A stretch of 64,000 nucleotides of DNA from Brettanomyces bruxellensis (Eukaryota > Ascomycota > Pichiomycetes > Pichiales > Pichiaceae), in assembly GCF_011074885.1 (NCBI RefSeq), contig NC_054686.1, forward strand, positions 682,001-746,000. The letters run 5' to 3'. This document shows, in pieces, positions 1 through 9,268 of this stretch. The stretch's first letter is position 1. Every line of letters starts with the position of its first letter. The notes beneath the pieces are model-generated. The model worked only from the letters and a program-made list of their open reading frames with translations, was not told the DNA's origin and did not search any database. The position numbers were made by a program, and so were the translations under genes.

Positions 1-31
1 TAATGGAATTTGAACGAGAAGCAAACTTATA

Positions 32-1426
32 ATGACTCCAAATTATTTTCCTGTTCCTAAACCATCCAAATCATACTGGATCGAGAATGCCGATTCAAGG
101 TTGCAACATTACCGAGATAAGCGGGGCATACCAGATAAAGCCGATACTGTCATTATTGGTTCAGGATTTACAGGTACCGCTGTCGCTGCCGGCCTTCTTT
201 TGGAAAGGAGATTTAAGGGAAATGTAGTGATGCTTGAAGCACGTGATGTTTGTTCTGGAGCAACCGGAAGAAACGGTGGTCATCTTAGGGCATATTACTA
301 TGAAAATCATTCGACTTATGTTGAACGATATGGGGAAAAGATTGCTGCAGACATCGCTATTTTCGAAGAGAATTGCATCAAAAGTCTTGAGGATATTTTG
401 TCAAAGTACAAGATTGATTGTCTTTTGGACAAAAGACTGAACTGTGATACGTTTCAAACAGAGTCTGTTTCCAAGAGGATGATGCACGATTATTATTCTT
501 TTATGAGTAACAAATACGTGCCAAAGAAAATGAAGCAGAAGGTTCATATATACTTTGGGCAGCAGGCAGAAAATACGTCGAGCCATAAAAGTACAAATTG
601 TTGTGTTTTCTGCCCTACTGCTTCAGTGTGGCCTTATAAGCTTGCTTGTTCATTGTTGGAGCACTGTGTAGATAAAGGGCTTAATTTGCAAACAAACACA
701 GCTGTTACCGATGTTCAGTACCTTCGGGATGTTGAAAAATGGTTTCTCGAGACTCCAAGAGGGAATATTATTGCCAACAAAGTGGTAATTGCAACCAATG
801 CGTATACTGCTGCTATTCTACCCGAATTTAAAGGTGTGATAGTTCCAGTCAAAGGATGCGTTTCACATTTAAAACCCGCTGATCATTCTATTAAGAAGCT
901 TCCTTACAACTATTACCACGCTTATCCAATGGAAGGTGACTACGTGACTGCAAGATCCGACGGTTCCATAATTATAGGCGGAGGAGGGAAGACGTATCTA
1001 AAGTATCCAGAAAGTTCCGAAATGATAAACACGGTAGATGATTCTGTTGTTCCAAGGAAGGTGGCTAGTTATTTTAACGGCTATGCGAACCGGAACTATA
1101 TTCTCTACAAGAACAAGAAATATGTTAATGATTATACTTGGACTGGATGCATGGGTTACACAAATGATGGGCTACCTTTTGTTGGTGATCTAACTAATTT
1201 TGGACGGCCAAACATGTACATATCTGCTGGGTATACTGGGCATGGAATGCCTAGAATTTGGACATGTGGCGCGTATCTTGCAGATCTTATCGCCAATTCA
1301 TTTCGTAAAACGCATATTCCAGAAGTTTACAAGATTACACCTGAACGAATGACCAGGTCACACTTTGGGTATTTTGACGATCTTGTCCGAATTGATCCCA
1401 GAAATATGATTCTCGCAAAATTTTAG
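32..1426 (+). CDS. FAD-dependent oxidoreductase, DAO family
   Basis: A 464-residue protein of the D-amino-acid oxidase/glycine oxidase-like FAD superfamily. It opens with a Rossmann dinucleotide fold: the GxGxxG motif is GSGFTG at residues 43-48. Glu69, at the end of the second strand, would bind the ribose of FAD, and GATGRNGGH follows at 76-84. Near the C-terminus, TNDGLPFVGDL and SAGYTGHGMPR match the second FAD-contacting segment of this family. No signal peptide or membrane segment is visible, so a cytosolic flavoenzyme oxidising an amine or amino acid is the likely role; the substrate cannot be read from sequence. The ATG at 32 is the first in frame. Only 31 bases precede it, so the promoter is outside the window. 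It converges on SSZ1 with a 50-base gap. I do not recognise a named yeast orthologue. Confidence 0.85.
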   Translation: MTPNYFPVPKPSKSYWIENADSRLQHYRDKRGIPDKADTVIIGSGFTGTAVAAGLLLERRFKGNVVMLEARDVCSGATGRNGGHLRAYYYENHSTYVERYGEKIAADIAIFEENCIKSLEDILSKYKIDCLLDKRLNCDTFQTESVSKRMMHDYYSFMSNKYVPKKMKQKVHIYFGQQAENTSSHKSTNCCVFCPTASVWPYKLACSLLEHCVDKGLNLQTNTAVTDVQYLRDVEKWFLETPRGNIIANKVVIATNAYTAAILPEFKGVIVPVKGCVSHLKPADHSIKKLPYNYYHAYPMEGDYVTARSDGSIIIGGGGKTYLKYPESSEMINTVDDSVVPRKVASYFNGYANRNYILYKNKKYVNDYTWTGCMGYTNDGLPFVGDLTNFGRPNMYISAGYTGHGMPRIWTCGAYLADLIANSFRKTHIPEVYKITPERMTRSHFGYFDDLVRIDPRNMILAKF

Positions 1427-1476
1427 ACAAATACTAATATATTTATTTATAGCGAAAAAAAAAACAAGACTTTTCT

Positions 1477-3078
1477 TTAAGCTTCAATGACACCTTTGGA
1501 GGCAACTTTACCACTTCTTGCAGCCAACTGAATCTTTCCCTCCTTTCTGATGTTGACCACAACTTCAACCTTTGCACCTTTACCAGCGCCTCTAAGTGCA
1601 AGTTGGGCCAAAAGCTTTGATGGTTTGTAAACAACCTCTCTAATGATATCTGGCTCATCCTCAGAATCATCATCCTCTTCATCTTCATCCTCAGATTCTT
1701 CTTCCGGCTCCTCAACTGTCTCCTTTATGGTTCTCTCACCCTCGTAGAGTTCAATAAACACATCATCTGCAGATGCCTCCAAAGAGATAACTCTCTTGAT
1801 TGGATACACCGTGTTGCGAGGCAGAACAGTGATGAATTCACCATCAGCACCCTTAAGCCCTATTGGCTTGCTCAATTGCTTGGTCTCAACAACATCCGCA
1901 CTCAATGATTGCTTAATAACGTCGTCATCGAAGGTGGATATTAGATAAGCCTGCAATGCAGCACCCCTACTGTTCAACTCGTTTGGATTAGGAAGCTTTG
2001 AGTCCAGAGATGGAGCAATAATCTTGGTGCTCTCAGGGAAAATGAACTCCAAGTTTCTGGCAATCTTTGGAACGTTTGAACTACCACCAGCAAGAAGAAC
2101 AGAGTCAATATCTAATGTTTCCAAGCCGGCCTTCTTGATAGCATCTTCAATAAAAGCTGCCATCTTGGAGAAAACCTGGCGACCAACAACCTCGAATCTC
2201 ATTCTATTTATGGTGTTGTTGTAGTCGAAACCCTCAGCCAAGGCATCAACGGATATAGGAGCGGACTCAACGTTTGAGAGTGTCTTTTTGCTGATGATAG
2301 AAGCAGAGTTTAATTTAGCCCACGACTTCTTAGTACCAAGAGCGTCCACCTTGTACTTACTCTTGAAGTCTTTGGCAACGAAATCCATCAATGCGAGGTC
2401 AAGCTTGTTTCCACCTAACTCGTAGGTATGTGCACTTGATAAAAGTGTGAAGATTCCTCCTCTAACAGCAATAACAGAGACATCGGATCTGATACCACCA
2501 AAGTCGGCAACAACGTAGACCTTATCATTGTTGAGCTCCTTCTCGGAGGTCAAATGTGACAATAAAGCAGCACTTGGCTCGCTTATCGTCTGTCTAATGT
2601 TCAAACCAGACTGTTTTGCAAGATTGATCAAAAGAGCCTTCTGCTCTTCGGTGAAGTTCTCTGGGACAGACAAGACAACATCCTCAATCTTTTCACCCAA
2701 GTAATCCTCTGCATCCTTTGCAATCTTTTTCAAGTGTCTCTTTGTGACTTCTTCAACGGTAATCTTGTTTCCATTGATCTCGTATCCGACCTTTCCATCA
2801 ACATTTATTGGTTTGGCTGAGTGCTGTGAGTATGTAGTGTCAATCTTCTCGAATGGAACACCAATGAAATCTCTGAAGTTCACTATGGTATTCTCAGCAT
2901 TTCTGATAAGTTGGCCAATAGCCTGAGATCCATGATACTCATCCTGTCCAAGATATGATAAAGCTGAAGCGATGAATCTGTCTCCATCTGGATCGGCGAT
3001 AACTTCCAACTTTCCGTCTTCTCTGACGTAAGCGATCGATGTTGTCGTGTTACCAAAAGCAATTCCGACGGCTGCCAT
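1477..3078 (-). CDS. SSZ1: Ssz1, atypical Hsp70 of the ribosome-associated complex
   Basis: A 533-residue Hsp70-like protein, close to the length of yeast Ssz1 (538). It begins with the phosphate-loop strand VGIAFGNTTTSIAY, has the actin-like ATPase core (VVADFGG; VLLAGGSSNVPKI) and a shortened substrate-binding part without the usual lid. An acidic stretch (EESEDEDEEDDDSEDE) interrupts the C-terminal domain. In yeast Ssz1 pairs with the J-protein Zuo1 as the ribosome-associated complex, which stimulates the Ssb Hsp70s on nascent chains. The frame stays open to a TTG at 3126, but the ATG at 3078 gives the family-typical N-terminus, so I start there. An RRPE-like AATTTTTCA at 3256-3264 upstream would fit co-regulation with ribosome biogenesis genes (inference). 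Confidence 0.95.
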   Translation of the reverse strand: MAAVGIAFGNTTTSIAYVREDGKLEVIADPDGDRFIASALSYLGQDEYHGSQAIGQLIRNAENTIVNFRDFIGVPFEKIDTTYSQHSAKPINVDGKVGYEINGNKITVEEVTKRHLKKIAKDAEDYLGEKIEDVVLSVPENFTEEQKALLINLAKQSGLNIRQTISEPSAALLSHLTSEKELNNDKVYVVADFGGIRSDVSVIAVRGGIFTLLSSAHTYELGGNKLDLALMDFVAKDFKSKYKVDALGTKKSWAKLNSASIISKKTLSNVESAPISVDALAEGFDYNNTINRMRFEVVGRQVFSKMAAFIEDAIKKAGLETLDIDSVLLAGGSSNVPKIARNLEFIFPESTKIIAPSLDSKLPNPNELNSRGAALQAYLISTFDDDVIKQSLSADVVETKQLSKPIGLKGADGEFITVLPRNTVYPIKRVISLEASADDVFIELYEGERTIKETVEEPEEESEDEDEEDDDSEDEPDIIREVVYKPSKLLAQLALRGAGKGAKVEVVVNIRKEGKIQLAARSGKVASKGVIEA

Positions 3079-3674
3079 TTTTACGGTTAATGTTCTGTTT
3101 GCTGTTTGCACTGGAATACGTTCCAATAACTTAAATGCGTTGAGCCTGTTTCTGTTTTACTAGATGGTTGAAGATTCAAGATTTACGGTAAAAAATTTTT
3201 TTTTTCAAAAAACTTTAGTTCGAGAAAAAGGCTGTGCTTGACTTGCAATTCATTGAATTTTTCAGGCGGAACGGGGAATCAGGCAGCGCTGAGCAACAAA
3301 TACCAGTTGGATAATTGGTGTACTGCTGTATGTGGTAACAGCCACAAACTGTAAGCAACCATTTCAAACGGCAGTTCAATGTTGGTAAAGTTGCAAAATG
3401 TTAGATGTTCATGATACCTGAAGGAATAGGAATTTGTGCAGATTAAGTATTTGAAGTTGGGTACGAGCAAAATTTTCAATCCACATTTTATTGACGCAGA
3501 CCAATGTTGTTATCACCTGATGTACGTAAAGCAACATCATATATTGCTGATACATGATATCTCCACGCAAAGTAGAAAATGATCAAGTATATTTACGAGA
3601 AGCATAATTAAAGGCAATCTACCACTCATATTGTACTAATACAACATTCTATTAACACATATATACAACAATCC
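3079..3674. other. Intergenic region, SSZ1 upstream / CTK1 downstream
   Basis: About 600 bases between the SSZ1 start and the CTK1 stop (both minus strand), so it is the SSZ1 promoter plus the CTK1 terminator. It holds a T-rich tract near 3190-3205 and AATTTTTCA at 3256-3264. A 66-codon minus-strand frame (3279-3479) has no recognisable features. No RNA gene seen. Confidence 0.6.
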
Positions 3675-5306
3675 TCATTGCTGTGCAGCCTCTTCTCTTT
3701 CCTTAGCTTCTCTCTCTTTACGTTTCTTTTTGGCCTCAAATTCATGCCATTCACCGTTCAAATTTTTCAAAAATTCAAGATTCGATTCCCTGGGCTCCTC
3801 TCTAAAATAAGGATGCTTGAGTGCATTCTCTGCCGTAATCCTCTTTTCCGGATTCATCTCCAATAGAGATTTGGCCAAATTAAAGCATTCGGGGCTCAGA
3901 AGATTCCCAAACTTCTTCCAAAACTTGGATTCAGTGTGATAATTAGGCCTTAACATTTCAAACCATGGAAGCTTGTCTGCATCTGGCCAATCAGATGTTC
4001 GTAGGGTACCCATGACATCGTATATCTTCCAGAGTTGGTCAACTTCGTTTGTACCTTGAAAGACTGCACGCCGTGTAAATAACTCAAGTAAAAGGCATCC
4101 AATTCCCCATATGTCTATCTCTCTTCCATAACTAGTGGATCCTAACAATATTTCCGGTGGTCTGTACCAAAGTGTAATGACCCTGTTGGTGTAATTTGGA
4201 GATTCAACTTTCGGATCAATATTTTTCATAGATCTAGCTAATCCAAAGTCCGTGATTTTAAGCACGCCTTTATTACTGATAAGAATATTCGAACCTTTGA
4301 TATCTCTATGGATTACACGCTTCCTGTGCAAATAACTGATTCCCTCGAGAAGTTGATGAAACATGTTTTTCTTCTCTCCATCCGTAATAGTAATATCGTG
4401 CTGCTGTAGTATTCCGGAAAGATCATGATTCATATATGGGAACACCATGAAAACTTGGTTGTTTTCAATCATCATCTCAGATAGGCCAACTATATTCTTG
4501 TTGTCGAAGGATTGCAAAAGTCCAATCTCTCTGTTTGCTGTGATAGGAAATCCCTCTCTCTCTGTTTCTAGCCTTAATCTTTTCAACGCAACAAGTGCAC
4601 CAGTGACCCTATTTCTGGCTTTATAAACCTTGCCATATGTTCCCTCTCCGACTTGCTGTATTCTTTCATATATTGGTCCTTTTATTTTTGACTCTTCCAT
4701 GAACTTTATAATTTCCGGCTGTGACGGCTTTGCATCCATAAATCTATTATCATTTGACCTTTCGTAGTCCTTCATAACATTTTTGTGCTTCACACGTTGT
4801 GCCAAACGCTTGAAAGGTGGACCTGGCGTGCTTGTTTTCTCGATATGTCTTTTCTTCTCCATAGACTTTGGTCCTGTAGGTAAAGAGGGCGGTCCCTGTG
4901 ACGGTTTTCGATTTATATCATGAGTATCCTTTCTAGCTCTTCTGTCTGCTTCCTCGCTGTCTCTAAATTCATTATCATATCTATCCCTTGGTCGCAATGC
5001 CCGATTTTCAAACCTTGCTTCCCTCCTTCCGTTTCTTGGTGGTGCTCTGTCTGGCATGTAATTCTGCCTTGAATGTCCCCTAACAGGAGGCCCAGACGTT
5101 CTTTCAATATCACCATATCTTGACTCCTCATATCTATCATACTCTCTATATCTGGAATACTGGTACTCTCTTCCCTGTGATCGATAATAGTCGATGTCAT
5201 CATCTTCATACTCTTGATCTCTGTATCTCCTTTTAGTAGGTCTGAAATTTCTGCTCCTTCCATTATTCCTTCCCTGCATCGGTCTCGTACCTCTTTGATT
5301 CCCCAT
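3675..5306 (-). CDS. CTK1: Ctk1, RNA polymerase II CTD Ser2 kinase
   Basis: A 543-residue cyclin-dependent kinase, catalytic subunit of CTDK-I, which phosphorylates Ser2 of the RNA polymerase II C-terminal repeat. The first ~210 residues are Arg/Tyr/Asp-rich and disordered, as in yeast Ctk1. The kinase domain follows: glycine loop GEGTYG at 220-225, catalytic Lys in VALKRLR at 242, a PITANRE helix in place of PSTAIRE at 254-260, HRD at 333-335, DFG at 353-355, and activation-loop Thr373 before TLWYRPPE. The sequence after the T-loop (YTNRVITLWYRPPE, FQGTNE) is Ctk1-like rather than Bur1-like. The C-terminus is a short Lys/Glu tail. The open frame reaches a GTG at 5315; I start at the ATG at 5306. 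Confidence 0.92.
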   Translation of the reverse strand: MGNQRGTRPMQGRNNGRSRNFRPTKRRYRDQEYEDDDIDYYRSQGREYQYSRYREYDRYEESRYGDIERTSGPPVRGHSRQNYMPDRAPPRNGRREARFENRALRPRDRYDNEFRDSEEADRRARKDTHDINRKPSQGPPSLPTGPKSMEKKRHIEKTSTPGPPFKRLAQRVKHKNVMKDYERSNDNRFMDAKPSQPEIIKFMEESKIKGPIYERIQQVGEGTYGKVYKARNRVTGALVALKRLRLETEREGFPITANREIGLLQSFDNKNIVGLSEMMIENNQVFMVFPYMNHDLSGILQQHDITITDGEKKNMFHQLLEGISYLHRKRVIHRDIKGSNILISNKGVLKITDFGLARSMKNIDPKVESPNYTNRVITLWYRPPEILLGSTSYGREIDIWGIGCLLLELFTRRAVFQGTNEVDQLWKIYDVMGTLRTSDWPDADKLPWFEMLRPNYHTESKFWKKFGNLLSPECFNLAKSLLEMNPEKRITAENALKHPYFREEPRESNLEFLKNLNGEWHEFEAKKKRKEREAKEREEAAQQ

Positions 5307-5880
5307 TTCTTGCACTGAGTAAGTTGCTGGTCCAATATCAGGTCAATAACAATACAAAGAAATCTATGATGAAGATGTTGTCAGAATACGTAAACAAGGC
5401 AATTATACTGATGAACCTGTTCACAAACCTGTATTATATATCTATCACAAAGCTAAAATCTCGTGGCAAATGTATGATGATCAGAGAGACATAGTCCTTA
5501 TACTATTGATAAAATTCAAGTATCAAGATAAAAAAGGGTGAAAAGTAATGAATCTTTGAGTGGTGCTCGGAAATAAAATAGAACAAAAAATTTACTGGGG
5601 ACGATCGTCTCATCTTGTAGCTGGAAAATGCATTAATAAATTTCCACTGATCGACTGATTTGATAGGTCTTACCTAGAATAATAAGCAAGAGTGAGGGGG
5701 AAAGAAAAAAAAAAAAATAGCCTTTATGCACATTTCATTTCCATTCTAATCGGATCACCTCAAGCTAAGATTCTAATTATTCCGTCTAGTTTCTTTTAAC
5801 GCATCATCTTTTTTGATACATAAACCTCTGTTAAATATAATATACCCTTGTTTGTGGGGCAAATTATTTTGAAATCATCG
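5307..5880. promoter_or_regulatory. Divergent promoter region, CTK1 / DUF1748 gene
   Basis: About 570 bases between the 5' ends of CTK1 (minus) and the small spliced gene (plus). AT-rich, with an A-rich tract at 5704-5718. No further gene is evident. Confidence 0.5.
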
Positions 5881-6166
5881 ATGACATTCGTAAGTATATG
5901 TTTGTCAGTTTTGCCTCAGATAAAGGTCAATAACTAACATGGCGAGGCTCTAGATATCACAAACACTACATATAGGATTAGATCTTGCACTTATTGCCGG
6001 GTTCTTTGCAGGAGTGAAGAAGAGTACCGGATTACAACCAAATTTTGGACTGATCGAACAACCAGATGTTCAGAAATACAGCAAGAAGTATTTTGAGTTA
6101 GGCGACAAGATCTACAACAAGTCAGTTGATTGGATGGGCGAATCTAAATATTTCATTAGGAAATAG
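5881..6166 (+). CDS. Small DUF1748 protein, spliced (2 exons)
   Basis: A two-exon gene too short to show as an ordinary ORF. Exon 1 is 5881-5889 (three codons, M-T-F). The intron is 5890-5953 (64 bases), with donor GTAAGTAT, branch-point-like AACTAAC at 5932-5938 and acceptor CTCTAG. Exon 2 is 5954-6166, ending in TAG. The join is phase 0 and gives a 73-residue protein. The mature sequence follows the fungal DUF1748 pattern as I recall it (a short protein such as S. cerevisiae YIL156W-B): H-x3-D-x8-AGVKKSTG-x2-P, then a KYxxLGDKIY-like segment and a C-terminal SKYFIRK. One hydrophobic helix spans about residues 10-22. Function is unknown; a small membrane-associated, possibly mitochondrial, protein is a guess. 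It converges on BAS1. Confidence 0.75.
5890..5953 (+). other. Spliceosomal intron of the DUF1748 gene
   Basis: 64-base intron: 5' splice site GTAAGTAT, branch-point-like AACTAAC about 15 bases before the acceptor CTCTAG. It is the only intron in the window with all three signals in a frame-preserving position. Confidence 0.75.
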
Positions 6167-6381
6167 TCGAGTTGTGGAATCATTATGGTGCTTGTTATAA
6201 TTTCATCTGGCAGCCGACAGCGGCATGCAATATATTCCTCCTGTATCCATGCTATTTATACTTAATTTTTTTTAACAATTATGCAATTCTATAAACGAAT
6301 ATAGATAGCACGAAATGTGACTTTGATAAAAAGAAAAGCGACAGCTTATTACCAACACAAAAGAAGGACAAGAAATAGTAA

Positions 6382-8508
6382 TTAGGAGGGGTTAAATGGC
6401 ATCACATAACCAAACTCACTATCAGCATGCGGAGACCGTTTACTCCCCGAATGCGGTTTATTCGGAAAAACGTTGTAATACATTCCATACTGGTTGGTGT
6501 AATTTTCCATCTCCTCCTCCTCCTCCTCCTCGGCATCATTCTTGGGGAAACCATCAAACTTGTTGGTGGCTGGAACTGGCATCTGCCGTTTGCTTTCTGT
6601 AGTTTCACCATTTCTCGCACTTTCTTCCCCACTCGCAGGCATTACTTTTTGTTCACTATACGTATCCGTTTCTGCTGCCTCCAGATAATGCACGGGATGA
6701 TGCTGCGAAACCGGTCTTCCTCCACTTTGTGGCTTTGGTTGTGTTATTGATCTGAGTGTCTCCCAAAAATCAAGTCCTTCCTCTTCTAAATCATCGCTGT
6801 TTGCACTGTTGGTATCGATAGGGACGCCTTTACGACTGGAAATTGGATTTCCATCACCTTGCTGCCTACTGCTTCCATCCTGGCTCATTTCTGCACTATC
6901 CTTGACCAGCTGTTGACGTCTCGGCAACGTATTTCCAACGCTGTTTGATCTATGTACGCTGCTTCTCTCTTGGCTCATCTTTTGCGATGCATTTTCCGTA
7001 CTGTGCGATCTCACAAACGTTTCCGGTCTCTGCTGCCCACTTACCAGTGAACGTTTGTCTCTGTTGGGAAACATGGGTATCAAGGATGAAGGACTGTTGC
7101 TTCCCCCTGCTCCCATCTGGTATTGTATAAGAGCATCAGGAACAACTCCATTTGGAGAGGATACAGATCGTTTGTCTCCGGAAAGTTCCTTTTCCTGCTG
7201 ATCCTGTGGACTGGTTGAGGGCTCCTTGACACTACCAGGTGATGAAGATGTAAGTTTGGGTACCTCGGTTAGCGGTGGAAGGTAGTTGAAGTGCGAAAAT
7301 CTGCTGACGGATGCTTGTGGGTCTGGCACCGGTGATGCCGGACTGTAATGATGATGAATGTGCTGATGAACCGTTAGTGTAACCCCATTATACTTGGCAA
7401 GCTCGATCAGCTTGTGGGCAACACTTGCCGTGGAGATCTGGCCCGAAAACTGCGTTAATTCCTCGTTTGTGCGTGGGTCAAGCAGTGCATATCGCCAGTG
7501 TGTGTATGAACGTGTCGGTGGACACGTGTTATGCCCCAGGATGTTCATCGACGCACCAGAACCAGAGCTTGTGGATGAAGACGGGCTGCTCACTGAAGCA
7601 TATGATGAGGATGTGCTTGGTGAGTATGATTGAGCAATGCCTGTCGCATTACCTTTCTTTGAAGCTGCTTGCTGAAACTGTGGTGAATGTTTAGCCGAAA
7701 TTGCAGATCTATCTCCAGTCTCGGCCTTCACGGATGTAGAAACCTGTAATTTCTCGCTCTTCTTGCTCTTCTTGCTGGCCTCGAACGTGTAAAGCCGATT
7801 TCCGTTCTTATCCAACACTCCGACGGCCTTCATTATATCTTCATTTGCACTTCCTTTGGCCACATCCGTAATAATACGGCGCCACCTGTTTCTGCACGTG
7901 AGACTTGGACGACCTTTGAGCGATTTGGAAATGGCCCTCCACTTAGTTCCGCATTTCTTCACTCCGTGTATTAATTTAAGATCTTCTTCCTCTGTCCAAG
8001 GCTTTAGTCTTTCCTTTGGATCCGTGTTGAGGACCTCAGTAAATCGCTTTGAGCACTGGTCCTCGTTTCTTCCCTTTATCAGCGTTGCCACCTTCTGCCA
8101 CGACGATCCGTATTTCTTGTACGCCTTAACAAGTTGTGCGTCCTCTTCTTTAGTCCATTTACCTTTCCGAAGACGAGGGTTCAGAGATGAGGACCATCTC
8201 TTTCTGCATTCCTTGGACTTTCTACCGTCCAATCCCGCGCTTATTTGCACCCAGTCGATCTCAGAAATATCGATGTCCTCCTTGTTGTATCGCTCTAGAT
8301 TGTGCTTGTCCAAAAATGCCTGAATCACCATAGCTTTCAATAGCCTGTCTTCAGACGGCGTCCAAGATCTCCTCTGTTTTTTTCTAAATATGTGATATCC
8401 CAACGATTCAGAGAGTGCCAAGTGGTCCAAAGTTCCCGAAGATGTTTTACACAGAATCGGATGCTTTGGAACCGGTGCAGTCTTAGCTGCTTTCGTCTTG
8501 GGTGCCAT
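6382..8508 (-). CDS. BAS1: Bas1, Myb-type activator of purine and histidine genes
   Basis: A 708-residue transcription factor. Three Myb repeats lie at about residues 46-107, 114-160 and 167-215, with GKWTKEED and LKPWTEEED opening repeats 2 and 3. The segment at 338-390, including the HQHIHHHY cluster, matches the Bas1 region that interacts with the homeodomain partner Bas2/Pho2 under AICAR/SAICAR control. Short blocks HFNYLPP (about 406) and GLDFWETLRS (about 578), and a PFNPS-like end, are also shared with yeast Bas1, which makes orthology firm. Between them the protein is Ser/Gln/Asn-rich. A run of seven GAG codons (6511-6531) gives an acidic stretch. Bas1 with Pho2 drives ADE and HIS genes. 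PRS1, supplier of the PRPP these pathways use, lies 33 kb away in the window. Confidence 0.95.
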   Translation of the reverse strand: MAPKTKAAKTAPVPKHPILCKTSSGTLDHLALSESLGYHIFRKKQRRSWTPSEDRLLKAMVIQAFLDKHNLERYNKEDIDISEIDWVQISAGLDGRKSKECRKRWSSSLNPRLRKGKWTKEEDAQLVKAYKKYGSSWQKVATLIKGRNEDQCSKRFTEVLNTDPKERLKPWTEEEDLKLIHGVKKCGTKWRAISKSLKGRPSLTCRNRWRRIITDVAKGSANEDIMKAVGVLDKNGNRLYTFEASKKSKKSEKLQVSTSVKAETGDRSAISAKHSPQFQQAASKKGNATGIAQSYSPSTSSSYASVSSPSSSTSSGSGASMNILGHNTCPPTRSYTHWRYALLDPRTNEELTQFSGQISTASVAHKLIELAKYNGVTLTVHQHIHHHYSPASPVPDPQASVSRFSHFNYLPPLTEVPKLTSSSPGSVKEPSTSPQDQQEKELSGDKRSVSSPNGVVPDALIQYQMGAGGSNSPSSLIPMFPNRDKRSLVSGQQRPETFVRSHSTENASQKMSQERSSVHRSNSVGNTLPRRQQLVKDSAEMSQDGSSRQQGDGNPISSRKGVPIDTNSANSDDLEEEGLDFWETLRSITQPKPQSGGRPVSQHHPVHYLEAAETDTYSEQKVMPASGEESARNGETTESKRQMPVPATNKFDGFPKNDAEEEEEEEMENYTNQYGMYYNVFPNKPHSGSKRSPHADSEFGYVMPFNPS
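6511..6531 (-). repeat. GAG trinucleotide repeat (poly-Glu) in BAS1
   Basis: Seven CTC units on the plus strand, read as seven GAG codons in BAS1, making a Glu7 run near the C-terminus. It is a likely site of length variation. Confidence 0.9.
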
Positions 8509-9268
8509 AATATCTCTGCTTAATTAAGCCAGGTTCAGGTTTCTTTTTCACTCAGATCGTGTATGTCAAATGGGAGTGAAACCAAAACTGAGGTGCTGGC
8601 TGTAGACGATATCTGAGGTGTTGTGGATTATTCTGAGTGTAGTATACGATGCGTGAATGGAAATGTATAAGGGAAAGCTATAAGCATATCTAGTATGACT
8701 GGTTTTCTGAATAGACGGAGAAAAAAAGGAGGAGCTTTTACTGATTTGAAATTTTTTTTTTTTTTTTTTTTTTTTGAGGTAAGAAAAACAATACTTGTAA
8801 ACAATGCTAGGGCCCACTGATTGGCAATCGGAAAAAGTTCTATGTACAAGCCGTTTACTGGGCGCAAGCATCAACGTTAGATATTCTGTTTGAAATTACC
8901 GAATGCACAAACAAAGCATAATTTACAAAATTATACATCTACATTCGAAAGCTCATTAACAGGTATTAATTAAAGAAACTTTATCAAAGAAACCGTGCTT
9001 TTAAATAGAACCGTAAAAATAAAAAAAAATCAAACCCAATTTTGTGTGTATCCGTGAGTAGGATGTGAACGTAACATAAAAAAACCGCTGAATCAACAGT
9101 AATGAAAAGGAAAGGAAAATCAAGGGGTGAAAAAGAAAAAAAGCAAAAAAAGACAGGGTGATTAAAACGACTCAACGTAACTTGAAACTAAGTATCGCAT
9201 GATATCATAATAGTGTAGAGTATGCATGAAAGTCATCATCAGCGATCTAAGCATGCCAGAAATTGGTA
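8509..9268. promoter_or_regulatory. BAS1 promoter / Ada-like gene terminator region
   Basis: 760 bases between the BAS1 start and the stop of the next minus-strand gene. It contains a run of 24 T at 8752-8775, about 245 bases upstream of BAS1 (A-run on the sense strand), the kind of poly(dA:dT) tract that excludes nucleosomes. Minus-strand frames across the T run (8566-8874, 8628-8867) are low complexity and not believable genes. Confidence 0.6.

Noticed and set aside
3079..3126. N-terminal extension of SSZ1 to 3126
   Set aside because: The extra codons start with TTG, not ATG, and the ATG at 3078 gives the family N-terminus. Similar TTG/GTG extensions were trimmed for CTK1, the Ada-like gene, the secreted protein, the arrestin-like gene, MCH1-like, VMA22, MATE, the coiled-coil protein and MRPL20.
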